Of a DNA stretch of 64,000 nt, positions 9,203 through 16,141 are shown in pieces. How positions within the stretch are numbered: position 1 is the first letter of the stretch; every line of letters starts with the position of its first letter. Made by a program: the position numbers and the translations under genes. The stretch covers positions 817,090-881,089 of the forward strand of contig CBDEGO010000003.1 in the NCBI GenBank assembly GCA_965237995.1. The letters are read 5' to 3'. Under the pieces are notes generated by a model that saw nothing but the letters and a program-made list of their open reading frames with translations, did not search any database and had not been told where the DNA came from. This DNA is from JAAELZ01 sp965237995 (GTDB lineage Bacteria > Pseudomonadota > Gammaproteobacteria > Arenicellales > Poriferihabitantaceae).

Positions 9203-9487
9203 TTAAGAAAAAATTTGAACTCCCTGTTGGTCAATACACATCTTTACCTTACTGCTGATGAGCTCTAGGGCTAGTTTTTCACTGCCCGAGTTATCAGACC
9301 GAATGAAGTGGTGCGTTTTAGTTTCGCCATCCACTACTTTTTCTATCATTGCCTCAGTACTCCACCCGTTCCCGACCGATTTGGGACAAGGCGTTACGTC
9401 AAAGCCGCTGTATTCATACGTATCGTAACTTTTTCCTGTGGCTTCATTTGAACCAGAAAATAAGCCGCCAAATATTTTTTTAAACAT
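9203..9487 (-). CDS. HlyU-family small protein
   Basis: A 94-residue protein starting MFKKIFGGLFSGS, with the core Y-E-Y-S-G-F-D-V-T-P-x-P and a later HHFIRSDN segment followed by a helix ending MCIDQQGVQIFS. This is the pattern of the HlyU domain (PF10115), named for a family annotated as a haemolysin-expression activator but mostly uncharacterised. It stops 16 bp before the GMC oxidoreductase start, so the two are probably co-transcribed. It has no attC site of its own downstream. It therefore looks like a resident gene bordering the cassette array rather than part of it. Confidence 0.7.
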   Translation of the reverse strand: MFKKIFGGLFSGSNEATGKSYDTYEYSGFDVTPCPKSVGNGWSTEAMIEKVVDGETKTHHFIRSDNSGSEKLALELISSKVKMCIDQQGVQIFS

Positions 9488-9544
9488 GGATTAACCTCGT
9501 GGTATTTACAACAAATCGAACATTAGCCGCTTAAAATTTGAAAT

Positions 9545-9619
9545 CACTAACGCCCACACAAAAGGTGGAGCTTTAACGACGTCCAGCCCAAAGGGCAATT
9601 TTTAATGTGCTTGTATACG
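9545..9619 (-). repeat. attC: Integron attC recombination site (array 1, site 4)
   Basis: A 75-bp imperfect inverted repeat. On the plus strand CACTAAC (9545-9551) opens it and GTATACG (9613-9619) closes it. On the minus strand it follows the DUF6157 cassette gene, reads TACAAGCACATT at its 5' end and finishes GGGCGTTAGTG. The AAC-x-GC...GCxxGTT arrangement with an offset central stem (GCCCAAAGGGC) is attC-like. One core is degenerate (GTATAC rather than GTTRRRY). Confidence 0.65.
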
Positions 9620-9631
9620 TTCTATGTTTAT

Positions 9632-10045
9632 TCATTTTCTGCTTGTGCGCATTGCTTTCTTTTTAATCGTATTCTTATCTTTTACAAACTTAGTATATTC
9701 CTTTGAATCTACACCATAAATAGCAACTTTACCTTCTTCGTTACTATGAACACCCCAACCATATGCTTTGGTTAAAGGTGATGCTCTAAAACAAGGGCGG
9801 CCTTTAGAAAAAAACAACTCACGTTCTTTTTTTAAACTTGATTTTAGTAAGTCATTTCTTTGAGCATACACACTAAAAAAGATATCGTCAGAGGTATGTT
9901 TATAAGGGTTTTTATAAATCATGTCGAATTCATAATTTGCCACCGATCTTTTTGAGCCTCTAATCGGCGGTTCGGTTCCTGAAGTGGCTTTTGTATCCTC
10001 TGCCACCTCAATAAATGTATTGTAGTAATTTGTAGAAGTGGTCAT
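9632..10045 (-). CDS. Cassette-borne DUF6157-like protein
   Basis: A 137-residue protein with no signal peptide. It opens with NYYNTFIEVAEDT and contains YKHTSDDIFFSVYAQRNDL and RPCFRASPLTKAYGWGVHSNEEGKVAIYGV, which I recognise as a conserved small family of unknown function (DUF6157). The gene starts just after attC3 and its stop lies 13 bp before attC4, which is the size and layout of an integron gene cassette. It is complete and has normal codons for this AT-rich region. Function is unknown. Confidence 0.7.
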   Translation of the reverse strand: MTTSTNYYNTFIEVAEDTKATSGTEPPIRGSKRSVANYEFDMIYKNPYKHTSDDIFFSVYAQRNDLLKSSLKKERELFFSKGRPCFRASPLTKAYGWGVHSNEEGKVAIYGVDSKEYTKFVKDKNTIKKKAMRTSRK

Positions 10046-10063
10046 TTAATTGGTGTTGACGTC

Positions 10064-10132
10064 GTATAACGCTCAATGTAGCGGGAAACCGGAGCGCAGC
10101 GTAGATTTTCCCGGTAGAGTTGCTTGTTAGGT
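10064..10132 (-). repeat. attC: Integron attC recombination site (array 1, site 3)
   Basis: A 69-bp imperfect palindrome. Plus-strand ends are GTATAAC (10064-10070) and GTTAGGT (10126-10132), the latter a perfect GTTRRRY core. Internal arms (CGGGAAA/TTTCCCG) pair around a GCGCAGCG region. In the minus orientation it lies between the 190-residue gene and the DUF6157 gene. Confidence 0.75.
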
Positions 10133-10170
10133 ATACTTAATTTCAAAAATATGTTGTGGACTCAATACTT

Positions 10171-10743
10171 TTACCCTACAGGCAAAACCTCATCAATTTT
10201 AAGCTTTTGTTCAACCTTTTCTTCTTGAAGTAATTGCCAGAACTCATGCAACGACTCCTCCTTTAGTATTACTCTTTTTGCAATTTTCACATCAAAATTG
10301 AACAGGTTTTCTATGCTTGCCTCGTAATCAATAATCAGTTGTGATGTGTCTTCAAGTTCGTACACTTCATTTTTGTTTTCGAGTTTATCAGTCCAGACTA
10401 AATTCAATTCACCGTTGTTACTTAGTTCGATATTAAAAACGAGGAGAATTTGATCAGTGCCTGGAAACAAAAACATGTCTTCTGTTTGAAAAAGAAATTT
10501 GTCTTCATACGTGGAAATACTAGCTCCTGGCGAAGGGAGAATAAAGTGCCTAATAATTGCTCGATACTTGATGTTAGATAATGTTTTTTTTCTCGGTAAA
10601 TTTCTTAGAACGAGTCTGAATCCATAATCAGGTAAGTACCATAACTCTGGAGTACCTTCATTTTTGGTATTAAACTTCAATAATAGATACTGAACAATCG
10701 GGAACGCAAAAAAAGTTATAAGCGCTATTAGTTGTTCTTTCAT
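10171..10743 (-). CDS. Cassette-borne hypothetical protein with N-terminal membrane anchor
   Basis: A 190-residue protein starting at ATG 10743 (MKEQLIALITFFAFPIVQYL). A longer reading from 10767 would start inside the attC core and is unlikely. One hydrophobic segment covers residues 5-22. The remainder is soluble, acidic at the C-terminus (EEKVEQKLKIDEVLPVG) and contains a beta-rich middle. I do not recognise a family. It starts 19 bp after attC2 and ends 39 bp before attC3, so it is a single-gene cassette. The product is probably anchored in the inner membrane facing the cytoplasm. No function can be assigned. Confidence 0.7.
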   Translation of the reverse strand: MKEQLIALITFFAFPIVQYLLLKFNTKNEGTPELWYLPDYGFRLVLRNLPRKKTLSNIKYRAIIRHFILPSPGASISTYEDKFLFQTEDMFLFPGTDQILLVFNIELSNNGELNLVWTDKLENKNEVYELEDTSQLIIDYEASIENLFNFDVKIAKRVILKEESLHEFWQLLQEEKVEQKLKIDEVLPVG

Positions 10744-10761
10744 AGATACTACTTTCTTAGT

Positions 10762-10836
10762 GCCCAACGTCTCAATAACCGGCGCAGCTTTGCTGCGTCC
10801 AGTGCCGAAAGCGCGTAGTTAATTGACTTGTTAGAT
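10762..10836 (-). repeat. attC: Integron attC recombination site (array 1, site 2)
   Basis: A 75-bp site with both cores perfect: GCCCAAC (RYYYAAC) at 10762-10768 and GTTAGAT (GTTRRRY) at 10830-10836. Inner arms GTCTCAATAAC and GTTAATTGAC are complementary apart from the offset typical of attC, and CGCAGC/GCTGCG forms the apical stem. The stop codon of the ApeA-like gene (10833-10831) lies inside the GTTAGAT core, the usual gene-to-attC junction of cassettes. Confidence 0.88.
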
Positions 10837-12219
10837 TTCATCAAATTTTTGCTTTAGCTTGTAGCTATTACTTAGTATTCTTTGAATATCAGGTTCTTCA
10901 AATCCAAGCTGCTGCAGAAGGTGAAGCTGAAAAACTGCTTCCATTTTTTGGCATAACATCCATAAATCGGAACCTTTAACTGAGTCTTTTTCAAGTTCCT
11001 CACTATAATGTGTAAGATAATTTCTTGTATTGACAATACCTCTAATAAATTTATTTCTCTGGTTTGAATTTCCGAGGTGCGACTTGTAGGGCTCAATAAT
11101 TCTTTTAATTCTTTGTCCAAGGTTAATTTCATTACCATGATACAAACGCCCCCGCAACCATTTTCTATTTGGCTTTGGACAATTCCAAAGAAGAGCGGCC
11201 ACCACTGATCTAAACTCCGCTTCATCCCTTAAAGTTTCATTGGACGTTCTTCTGTGATATGTTTCTAAAGCTTGCGCAAGTGCTAGGAATTTCCCATCCA
11301 GATATTTGTGATCTCCCGATACTACGGAGAAATATAATCCAAGAGCCGGGAGTATTACTGAATATGTACTAAGCCATTTATTAAATACATGCTCAGCATT
11401 TTCACGAATATCTGAAAAACTGAATAGCATTCTATGTCTATCAATTTTTGGTGCGTTTTCAGAGAATGGCAAGCTCGGATAATATAACTTTATATTTATA
11501 GGCCATGTTTTACCCTCTGAATTTCCCCTGACTATCTCATCTGATGTTGCCGAAACATCACTAATAGTGACTGTGGAATCAACGGCAAAGCTAAGCAAGT
11601 ACGTAATTTGATGTATAACCGTATTGAACTCTGAAAAATCCCTAGTAATGTCAGATGATAATTTGAAGTAGGTCTGTTGGGATATCCTAGCTTCTGTTGC
11701 AATTGGAAACCCTGGAAGGGTATATCTAAAAAGGATATGCAGCTTAAATCCTGCGTTTAAGTTGTAAATTATTTCTTCTTGCGGAGTGTAACTTATAGTT
11801 GCTGTTTTATAGTCACTACTATTGGCAACATTTATTCCAGTGATGGCTACCCACTCATTTATCCCTTCCACTACGAAAGAAACTGTACTGAAAGTGACAG
11901 TTTCATCTTTATCGTAAGCAACCCCGCTAATAACTTTATGGACATGAACAAGTGATTTGCTTATACCACCAAATGAAATGTTTTTCGTTCTGTAGAAGCA
12001 GTCTTCCAGGGTAACGATGCCATCTTTTTCAATGTGACCAATAATTCTACTCAGGTCATCATTTCCGTTAAGGGTTACGATGCTCTCATCAAATAAGCCA
12101 ACCACCTCAAGCTCAATTTTCCCACCATCTAAAATAGACAAAGTTCCTGGGATTTTTTTATCCTCATTTTGAGGTAGCCAGAAGTAACCTGACTTTTTCC
12201 ATTCTTCATTAATTCTCAC
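10831..12219 (-). CDS. ApeA-like HEPN anti-phage protein (cassette-borne)
   Basis: A 462-residue protein starting with GTG at 12219. The N-terminal ~300 residues form a beta-rich region beginning MRINEEWKKSGYFWLP and containing ...LSILDGGKIELEVVG, like the N-terminal domain of ApeA. The C-terminal part is an alpha-helical HEPN domain: LALAQALETYHRR near residue 318 and the catalytic R-x4-H motif RNYLTH at residues 399-404. ApeA proteins are single-gene abortive-infection defences in which the HEPN RNase is released on phage infection. It is flanked by attC1 and attC2, so it is a mobile defence cassette. Catalytic residues are present and the frame is intact. The substrate is not predictable from sequence. 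Confidence 0.78.
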   Translation of the reverse strand: MRINEEWKKSGYFWLPQNEDKKIPGTLSILDGGKIELEVVGLFDESIVTLNGNDDLSRIIGHIEKDGIVTLEDCFYRTKNISFGGISKSLVHVHKVISGVAYDKDETVTFSTVSFVVEGINEWVAITGINVANSSDYKTATISYTPQEEIIYNLNAGFKLHILFRYTLPGFPIATEARISQQTYFKLSSDITRDFSEFNTVIHQITYLLSFAVDSTVTISDVSATSDEIVRGNSEGKTWPINIKLYYPSLPFSENAPKIDRHRMLFSFSDIRENAEHVFNKWLSTYSVILPALGLYFSVVSGDHKYLDGKFLALAQALETYHRRTSNETLRDEAEFRSVVAALLWNCPKPNRKWLRGRLYHGNEINLGQRIKRIIEPYKSHLGNSNQRNKFIRGIVNTRNYLTHYSEELEKDSVKGSDLWMLCQKMEAVFQLHLLQQLGFEEPDIQRILSNSYKLKQKFDEI

Positions 12220-12235
12220 GCGGTGCCCTTGTGAA

Positions 12236-12313
12236 ATCTAACGTTGCTATAAAGGGCCGGAGCACGCAGTGCGTAGGTCCAGCCGAAGGCGAACTTTAAT
12301 GGCCTTGTTATAT
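12236..12313 (-). repeat. attC: Integron attC recombination site (array 1, site 1)
   Basis: A 78-bp site with plus-strand ATCTAAC (12236-12242) and GTTATAT (12307-12313). Arms AACGTTGCTATAAAG and CTTTAATGGCCTTGTTA pair with the offset usual for attC. Apical inverted repeats GCACGCAGTGCG and GCCGAAGGC follow. The stop codon of the truncated upstream cassette gene (12310-12308) lies inside the core. Confidence 0.85.
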
Positions 12314-12490
12314 TGTTGTTTCATATTTGAAGGTTTTGGCTCTAATTATAATATTATCACCAGTTTGCATTAAGAGCTCGAACACGCCCTCAGAATTAGA
12401 ATTTAACTCATGAATGTAAACTGATGGACCCCATTCTTCGGTGTGAGGTATCTCAGCATGAGAGACTTCATTAAACACTAACTTAAAATC
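12308..12490 (-). pseudogene. 5'-truncated cassette gene abutting the tRNA-Leu fragment
   Basis: About 60 codons stay open on the minus strand, ending FKYETTI and a stop inside attC1. Reading back toward its start, the frame runs directly into tRNA-like sequence at 12491, where no plausible ribosome binding site or ATG exists. The natural N-terminus has therefore been removed. The remaining residues (LVFNEVSHAEIPHTEEWGPS...) are beta-rich and match nothing I recognise. It is the first visible cassette of array 1, cut by the neighbouring integrative element. Confidence 0.55.
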
Positions 12491-12536
12491 CCTCGGTGGC
12501 AACACCGTGCCGGTTCGATTCCGGCCCTGGGCACCA
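12491..12536 (+). repeat. 3' fragment of a tRNA-Leu gene (attachment site)
   Basis: The plus strand holds the long variable arm CGGTG-GCAA-CACCG (12494-12507), T-arm GCCGG-TTCGATT-CCGGC (12509-12525), acceptor half CCTGGGC (12526-12532), discriminator A and CCA (12534-12536). No anticodon arm or 5' acceptor half precedes it; the upstream bases belong to a cassette gene. A tRNA 3' end immediately before a tyrosine integrase gene is the classic att site of an integrative element. Confidence 0.85.
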
Positions 12537-12590
12537 TAAGAATCAATGACTTACGTGAATCCACGCAGTCTCTATAGAAATAAATAATCT

Positions 12591-12620
12591 AAAAAGGTAC
12601 ACTGTAGGTACACTGCTCAG
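12591..12620 (+). repeat. Tandem GGTACACT motif upstream of integrase (copy 1)
   Basis: Two direct repeats GGTACACT (12596-12603 and 12607-12614) spaced by three bases, then GCTCAG. A 27-of-30 matching copy occurs at 34107-34136. The motifs may be recombinase arm-type sites or an operator of the integrase promoter. Confidence 0.6.
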
Positions 12621-12635
12621 ATGCAAGGTACGTTT

Positions 12636-13670
12636 ATGGCTACTATCGTTAAGACCAATTCAGGTTCTTGGAAAGCAATAATTCGCATTACAGGAAACCC
12701 AATAGTTACTAAAACATTTCGTATTAAAAGAGATGCTACTGATTGGGCAAGAACAACAGAAGATGAAATAATCCGTGGCGTTTACATTGCTAAAAGCCAT
12801 TCAGAAAAAACAACTATTGCTAAAGCATTAGATCGTTACCTCAAAGAAATTACCCCAACGAAAAAACCTTCTTCACAGAAACCTGAGATTAGACGTGAGA
12901 AAATAGTAAGGAAACATCTTGGTAAATACAGTCTAGCTTCTTTAAGTGCTGCAAATGTCGCTCAATACAGAGATATGAGATTGTCTGAAGGCATGAGTGC
13001 AAGCTCTGTTCGATTGGAGTTAGCTTTATTGAGTCATGTGTACACTATCGCAATCAAAGAGTGGGGTATGGGATTGGTAGTAAATCCAGTATCAAATATA
13101 CGCAAACCAAAGCCAGCAAAAGGAAGAGATAGACGTTTAGTTGGTAATGAAGAAGAACGGTTACTTGAAGCCTGTGAGTCACATTCAAACCCTATGGTAG
13201 CTTGGGTTGTAAAATTGGCAATTTATACAGCAATGCGACATAGTGAGTTAATAAATCTCACTAGAGAGCAAATTAACCTATCAAAGAAGAGTATCTATTT
13301 AGCAGACACCAAAAATGGTGACTCCAGGACTGTTCCTTTAACTAATAAAGCAGTTGATGTCATTCAAGATGCTATGAATAATCCCATTCGACCAGAGGAT
13401 ACAAAATTTATATTTTTTGGTGAGCCTGGAAGAAATGGAATGAGAAAACCCTATGATACTAAATCAGCTTGGTATGATTCAGTTAAAAGAGCAGATATTG
13501 ATGGTCTCAGGTTTCATGATTTACGTCATGAAGCAACCAGTCGTTTTGTTGAGGCGGGGTTATCAGATCTGGAAGTAGCATCAATTACAGGTCATAAATC
13601 TATGCAAATGTTAAAAAGATATACTCATCTTAGAACTGATAATCTTTCAGATAAGATTGCAGATATTTAA
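12636..13670 (+). CDS. int: Tyrosine recombinase (integrase) of an integrative element
   Basis: A 344-residue phage-type integrase starting at ATG 12636 (MATIVKTNSGSWKAIIR). An in-frame ATG at 12621 would add five residues. The N-terminal arm-binding beta region (residues 1-50) is followed by a SAM-like core-binding domain (about 60-150) and the catalytic domain, with Arg201 (AMRHSEL), His294-x2-Arg297 (HDLRHEATSRF), His320 and nucleophile Tyr329 (LKRYTHL). All catalytic residues are present, so it should be active. The tRNA-Leu 3' end 100 bp upstream is its likely attachment site. The gene is AT-rich compared with the core regions of the window. Confidence 0.93.
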   Translation: MATIVKTNSGSWKAIIRITGNPIVTKTFRIKRDATDWARTTEDEIIRGVYIAKSHSEKTTIAKALDRYLKEITPTKKPSSQKPEIRREKIVRKHLGKYSLASLSAANVAQYRDMRLSEGMSASSVRLELALLSHVYTIAIKEWGMGLVVNPVSNIRKPKPAKGRDRRLVGNEEERLLEACESHSNPMVAWVVKLAIYTAMRHSELINLTREQINLSKKSIYLADTKNGDSRTVPLTNKAVDVIQDAMNNPIRPEDTKFIFFGEPGRNGMRKPYDTKSAWYDSVKRADIDGLRFHDLRHEATSRFVEAGLSDLEVASITGHKSMQMLKRYTHLRTDNLSDKIADI

Positions 13671-14255
13671 GAATAGGTTTTTTATTTTGAGTAAAATTTG
13701 AACAACATGTTGATTTAAAGAAAGTACAAATGCTATATTATTTCTAGTTACGCAACTTTGTATTCTGATTGCGTTTATTTACCTCTTACCTACGCTCCTT
13801 CTAAGAGGATCAATAAAATTTTATTGATGAGCACCTTTTACCTTCACAACGTAAGCAATTTCTAATTGCTTAATATCATCAGTTATAACTGGTGAATGCA
13901 TATTTTTGTATTAATTTCCCACCCAAATTACTTCGTCATCTCTACTTTTTAATCACTTAGAAAGTGCAGCTCTGCTTGTTTTTGCAAACTTTCTCGATAG
14001 AAATAAATTAACTTAGAAAGCATCAGTCTTAGCTGTTCGCTCATTATCTACATACGTCCTACGACAACTTTTCGTATTCAAAAAATTATATCGAAAATTC
14101 AAATACTCCCTGTCTATAAAAATTATAGGGATAAAAATGTAGTTCTGAGTTGATTCACTCATTAAATGAATCCATTAGAAATAAAATTAATTTTACCTGT
14201 CATGGTTTTGAGAACAGACGGTAAATCCATTTAATAATAGTTTAAGGATGAAAAA
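13671..14255. other. AT-rich intergenic region with palindromes
   Basis: No supported gene. It contains a perfect 20-bp palindrome, ATCAATAAAATTTTATTGAT (13809-13828), directly followed by GATGAGCA-like sequence. Similar text (ATCAAC-ATTTA-GTTGATGAGCA) recurs at 15504-15524. TTTACC/GGTAAA arms bracket 14197-14227, just before the small DNA-binding gene. It probably holds promoter or operator sites. Confidence 0.4.
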
Positions 14256-14474
14256 ATGAATTCTGTGCTTAATTATCTCCAAAATAAATATGGTCCTTTA
14301 ATGTCAATAGAGGCATTAGCTAAAACGCTTGATCGATCTCCTCAAGGACTTCGAGTTTCATTGAATACACAATCTGATATATCAATTGCAATCAATGCTA
14401 CAAAACTAAAAATTGGCAGGCGTGTTTACTTCAAAACAGAAGAGATAGCCAAAATGATTGAAGGAGAGGTTTAA
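14256..14474 (+). CDS. Small helix-turn-helix DNA-binding protein (excisionase-like)
   Basis: A 72-residue protein with a winged-helix or MerR-like N-terminus (MSIEALAKTLDRSPQGLRVSL) and a short beta-wing (IGRRVYFKTEEIAKMI). Such proteins are encoded next to replication or integration genes of plasmids and integrative elements and act as regulators or recombination directionality factors. A purine-rich AAGGATG precedes the ATG by a suitable distance. It ends 7 bp before the next start (14482), so the two genes form an operon. Whether it drives excision or regulates replication cannot be told. Confidence 0.55.
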   Translation: MNSVLNYLQNKYGPLMSIEALAKTLDRSPQGLRVSLNTQSDISIAINATKLKIGRRVYFKTEEIAKMIEGEV

Positions 14475-14481
14475 GAATAAA

Positions 14482-15261
14482 ATGGCTGTGAATAAAACAA
14501 TTTATAGAATCAACAAGACAGATAATTTTGTCATTCTAAATCGGCACCTTCTAGAGAATTCCGAGTTAAGTTTTGAAGCTAGGGGTTTACTAGCATGTAT
14601 GTTAGCAAAACCAAATAATTGGATTTTTCATATTAGTTATTTTGTAAAAAATAGTTCGGCAGGAAGAGACAAGGTACGCAGAATTTTTAATGAACTTATA
14701 AAGTTTGGTTACATTGTTAAATCTGAACATAGAAGTGGAAAGGGGCACTTTTCTTCGCCTAAATATACTGTCTATGAGTCTCCATTATCAAGTGACACCA
14801 GCACCAAAATTATACCGAAGTCTGAAAACCCGCTAACGGATAATCCGTTAGCGGAAAAACCGTCGCCGTTAAACCCGCCTCTACTAAGTAAACACTTAAA
14901 ACTAAATAAACAAGTAACTAAAAATACAACTACCAATAGCGATAAATATATTTGGTCTCCAAAGTTAAATGATGAGCATCGAAACTCTATTCTTAATTTG
15001 CTGAATGAAGATGATGATCATGATGCTGTTCAATTGTTGTTGGATGAGCTTTCTGGGCAGATAGAAAATATAACAAACCCAGTCGGCTATTTTCGTACAT
15101 TACTTAAAAGTTATAAATCAGGCGGTTTTATTCCAGCTAAAGCCATACAGATCAAATCAAGTAGAGAACAAAAACATCAAAACGATTTAGCAGTTGAGAG
15201 ATCAAATAAGTACCATGAAGACCAACTCAATCTGCAAATTAGAAAGTATCTGCAAAAATAG
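14482..15261 (+). CDS. Winged-helix replication-initiator-like protein
   Basis: A 259-residue protein starting at ATG 14482 (MAVNKTIYRINKTDNFVILN); the longer frame from a TTG at 14458 overlaps the upstream gene and is less likely. Residues 10-95 read as a winged helix seen in phage and plasmid replication proteins: LSFEARGLLACMLAKPNNWIFHI, then RDKVRRIFNELIKFGYIVKS. A low-complexity, Lys/Asn-rich linker follows, then a helical C-terminal region (LLNEDDDHDAVQLLLDEL). It has no helicase or primase motif. It probably binds origin DNA of the element; the hairpin-rich DNA just downstream is a candidate origin. Assignment is by fold pattern only. Confidence 0.5.
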   Translation: MAVNKTIYRINKTDNFVILNRHLLENSELSFEARGLLACMLAKPNNWIFHISYFVKNSSAGRDKVRRIFNELIKFGYIVKSEHRSGKGHFSSPKYTVYESPLSSDTSTKIIPKSENPLTDNPLAEKPSPLNPPLLSKHLKLNKQVTKNTTTNSDKYIWSPKLNDEHRNSILNLLNEDDDHDAVQLLLDELSGQIENITNPVGYFRTLLKSYKSGGFIPAKAIQIKSSREQKHQNDLAVERSNKYHEDQLNLQIRKYLQK

Positions 15262-15895
15262 TTTTAATATTTATTACCCAATTGATGTCAATTTTTATCA
15301 ATGTTATGCGCCGCGTCTCCGCTATGTACATGCATCGCATGACATAGCGGAGGCTGCTGTAACAACGTTTTACCTGTTTCACGCAAATGTTTGGCGCAAT
15401 CTTGACGCAAACAGTTTAAGGGTGTTAATGTTGAATCAGTTATATGTATCGTTGCATTCTCAACGGACCTAAAATCCTTATCTCCTACGTTCTTTAGATT
15501 AGGTATCAACATTTAGTTGATGAGCATATTTTAATATCTTAGATATTATTTTTTACCCTAAATGCATCCGCATATTCTTTAACTATCCGTTTAAAGCAAA
15601 GCTTAGGCTATTGCTTATTCATTACATTCACATCAATGCTTAATGGCGAAACATGAGTCATTAAGCATTTCTATTAACTACTTTTGCAGCGTAACTAAAA
15701 GGAGAAACCAAACCTGCAGAAAATGAGTTGATTCACTTATACAAAAGAAGCCGTTAAATAGGGGTGATCAGTCCAGCCTGTCATACGTTAAATGACAAAA
15801 GGGGCGAATTCGGGAAACCGTGTAGCGATGACTAAATTGCTATTGTTCTTACGATCAATATCAAATCTTTTGAAACAGTAAATCGGAGTAGTGAC
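15262..15895. other. Hairpin-rich non-coding region, candidate origin of the element
   Basis: No convincing gene. A long stem-loop lies at 15317-15352: CTCCGCTATGT and ACATAGCGGAG pair perfectly and the stem continues CATGC/GCATG around a 3-nt loop, with a single bulged A, giving 16 pairs. A second perfect 11-bp stem AATGCTTAATG/CATTAAGCATT lies at 15635-15669. A 14-bp direct repeat TGAGTTGATTCACT (15724-15737) also occurs at 14146-14159. Such structure suits an origin of replication or transfer, or a folded recombination site. Confidence 0.45.
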
Positions 15896-16141
15896 GTGAA
15901 TAAAAAATATTTCAGTCTTGATGACACTCTTATGAAATTAATAAGAAATAGCGAGCTTAAAAAGAAAAAGCGCTTTGGTGTATCTCAGTTAGATAAGTGG
16001 AAATACGAACTTATTAATTTAAGAAGTAATGGTGCAACGCTGGAGCAACTACAAGACTACCTGAATCAAAAAGGTATACAGGTAGTATTATCAACAATCA
16101 GCCGTTGGTTGAATCATCATGCCCCGATTCACAAACAGTAA
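15896..16141 (+). CDS. Small helix-turn-helix protein preceding the second recombinase
   Basis: An 81-residue basic protein with a GTG start. A helix-turn-helix is visible at about residues 36-68 (YELINLRSNGATLEQLQDYL then GIQVVLSTISRWL), like the resolvase/Hin-type or IS-associated DNA-binding motifs. Its 3' end overlaps the start of the recombinase gene by 23 bp in another frame, which implies translational coupling and a shared role, perhaps as accessory factor for recombination. A GGAG sequence lies upstream of the start. I do not recognise a named family. Confidence 0.55.
   Translation: MNKKYFSLDDTLMKLIRNSELKKKKRFGVSQLDKWKYELINLRSNGATLEQLQDYLNQKGIQVVLSTISRWLNHHAPIHKQ

Noticed and set aside
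15194..15512. Short open frames on both strands after the initiator-like gene
   Set aside because: They cover the long stem-loop at 15317-15352 and show no protein-like composition.
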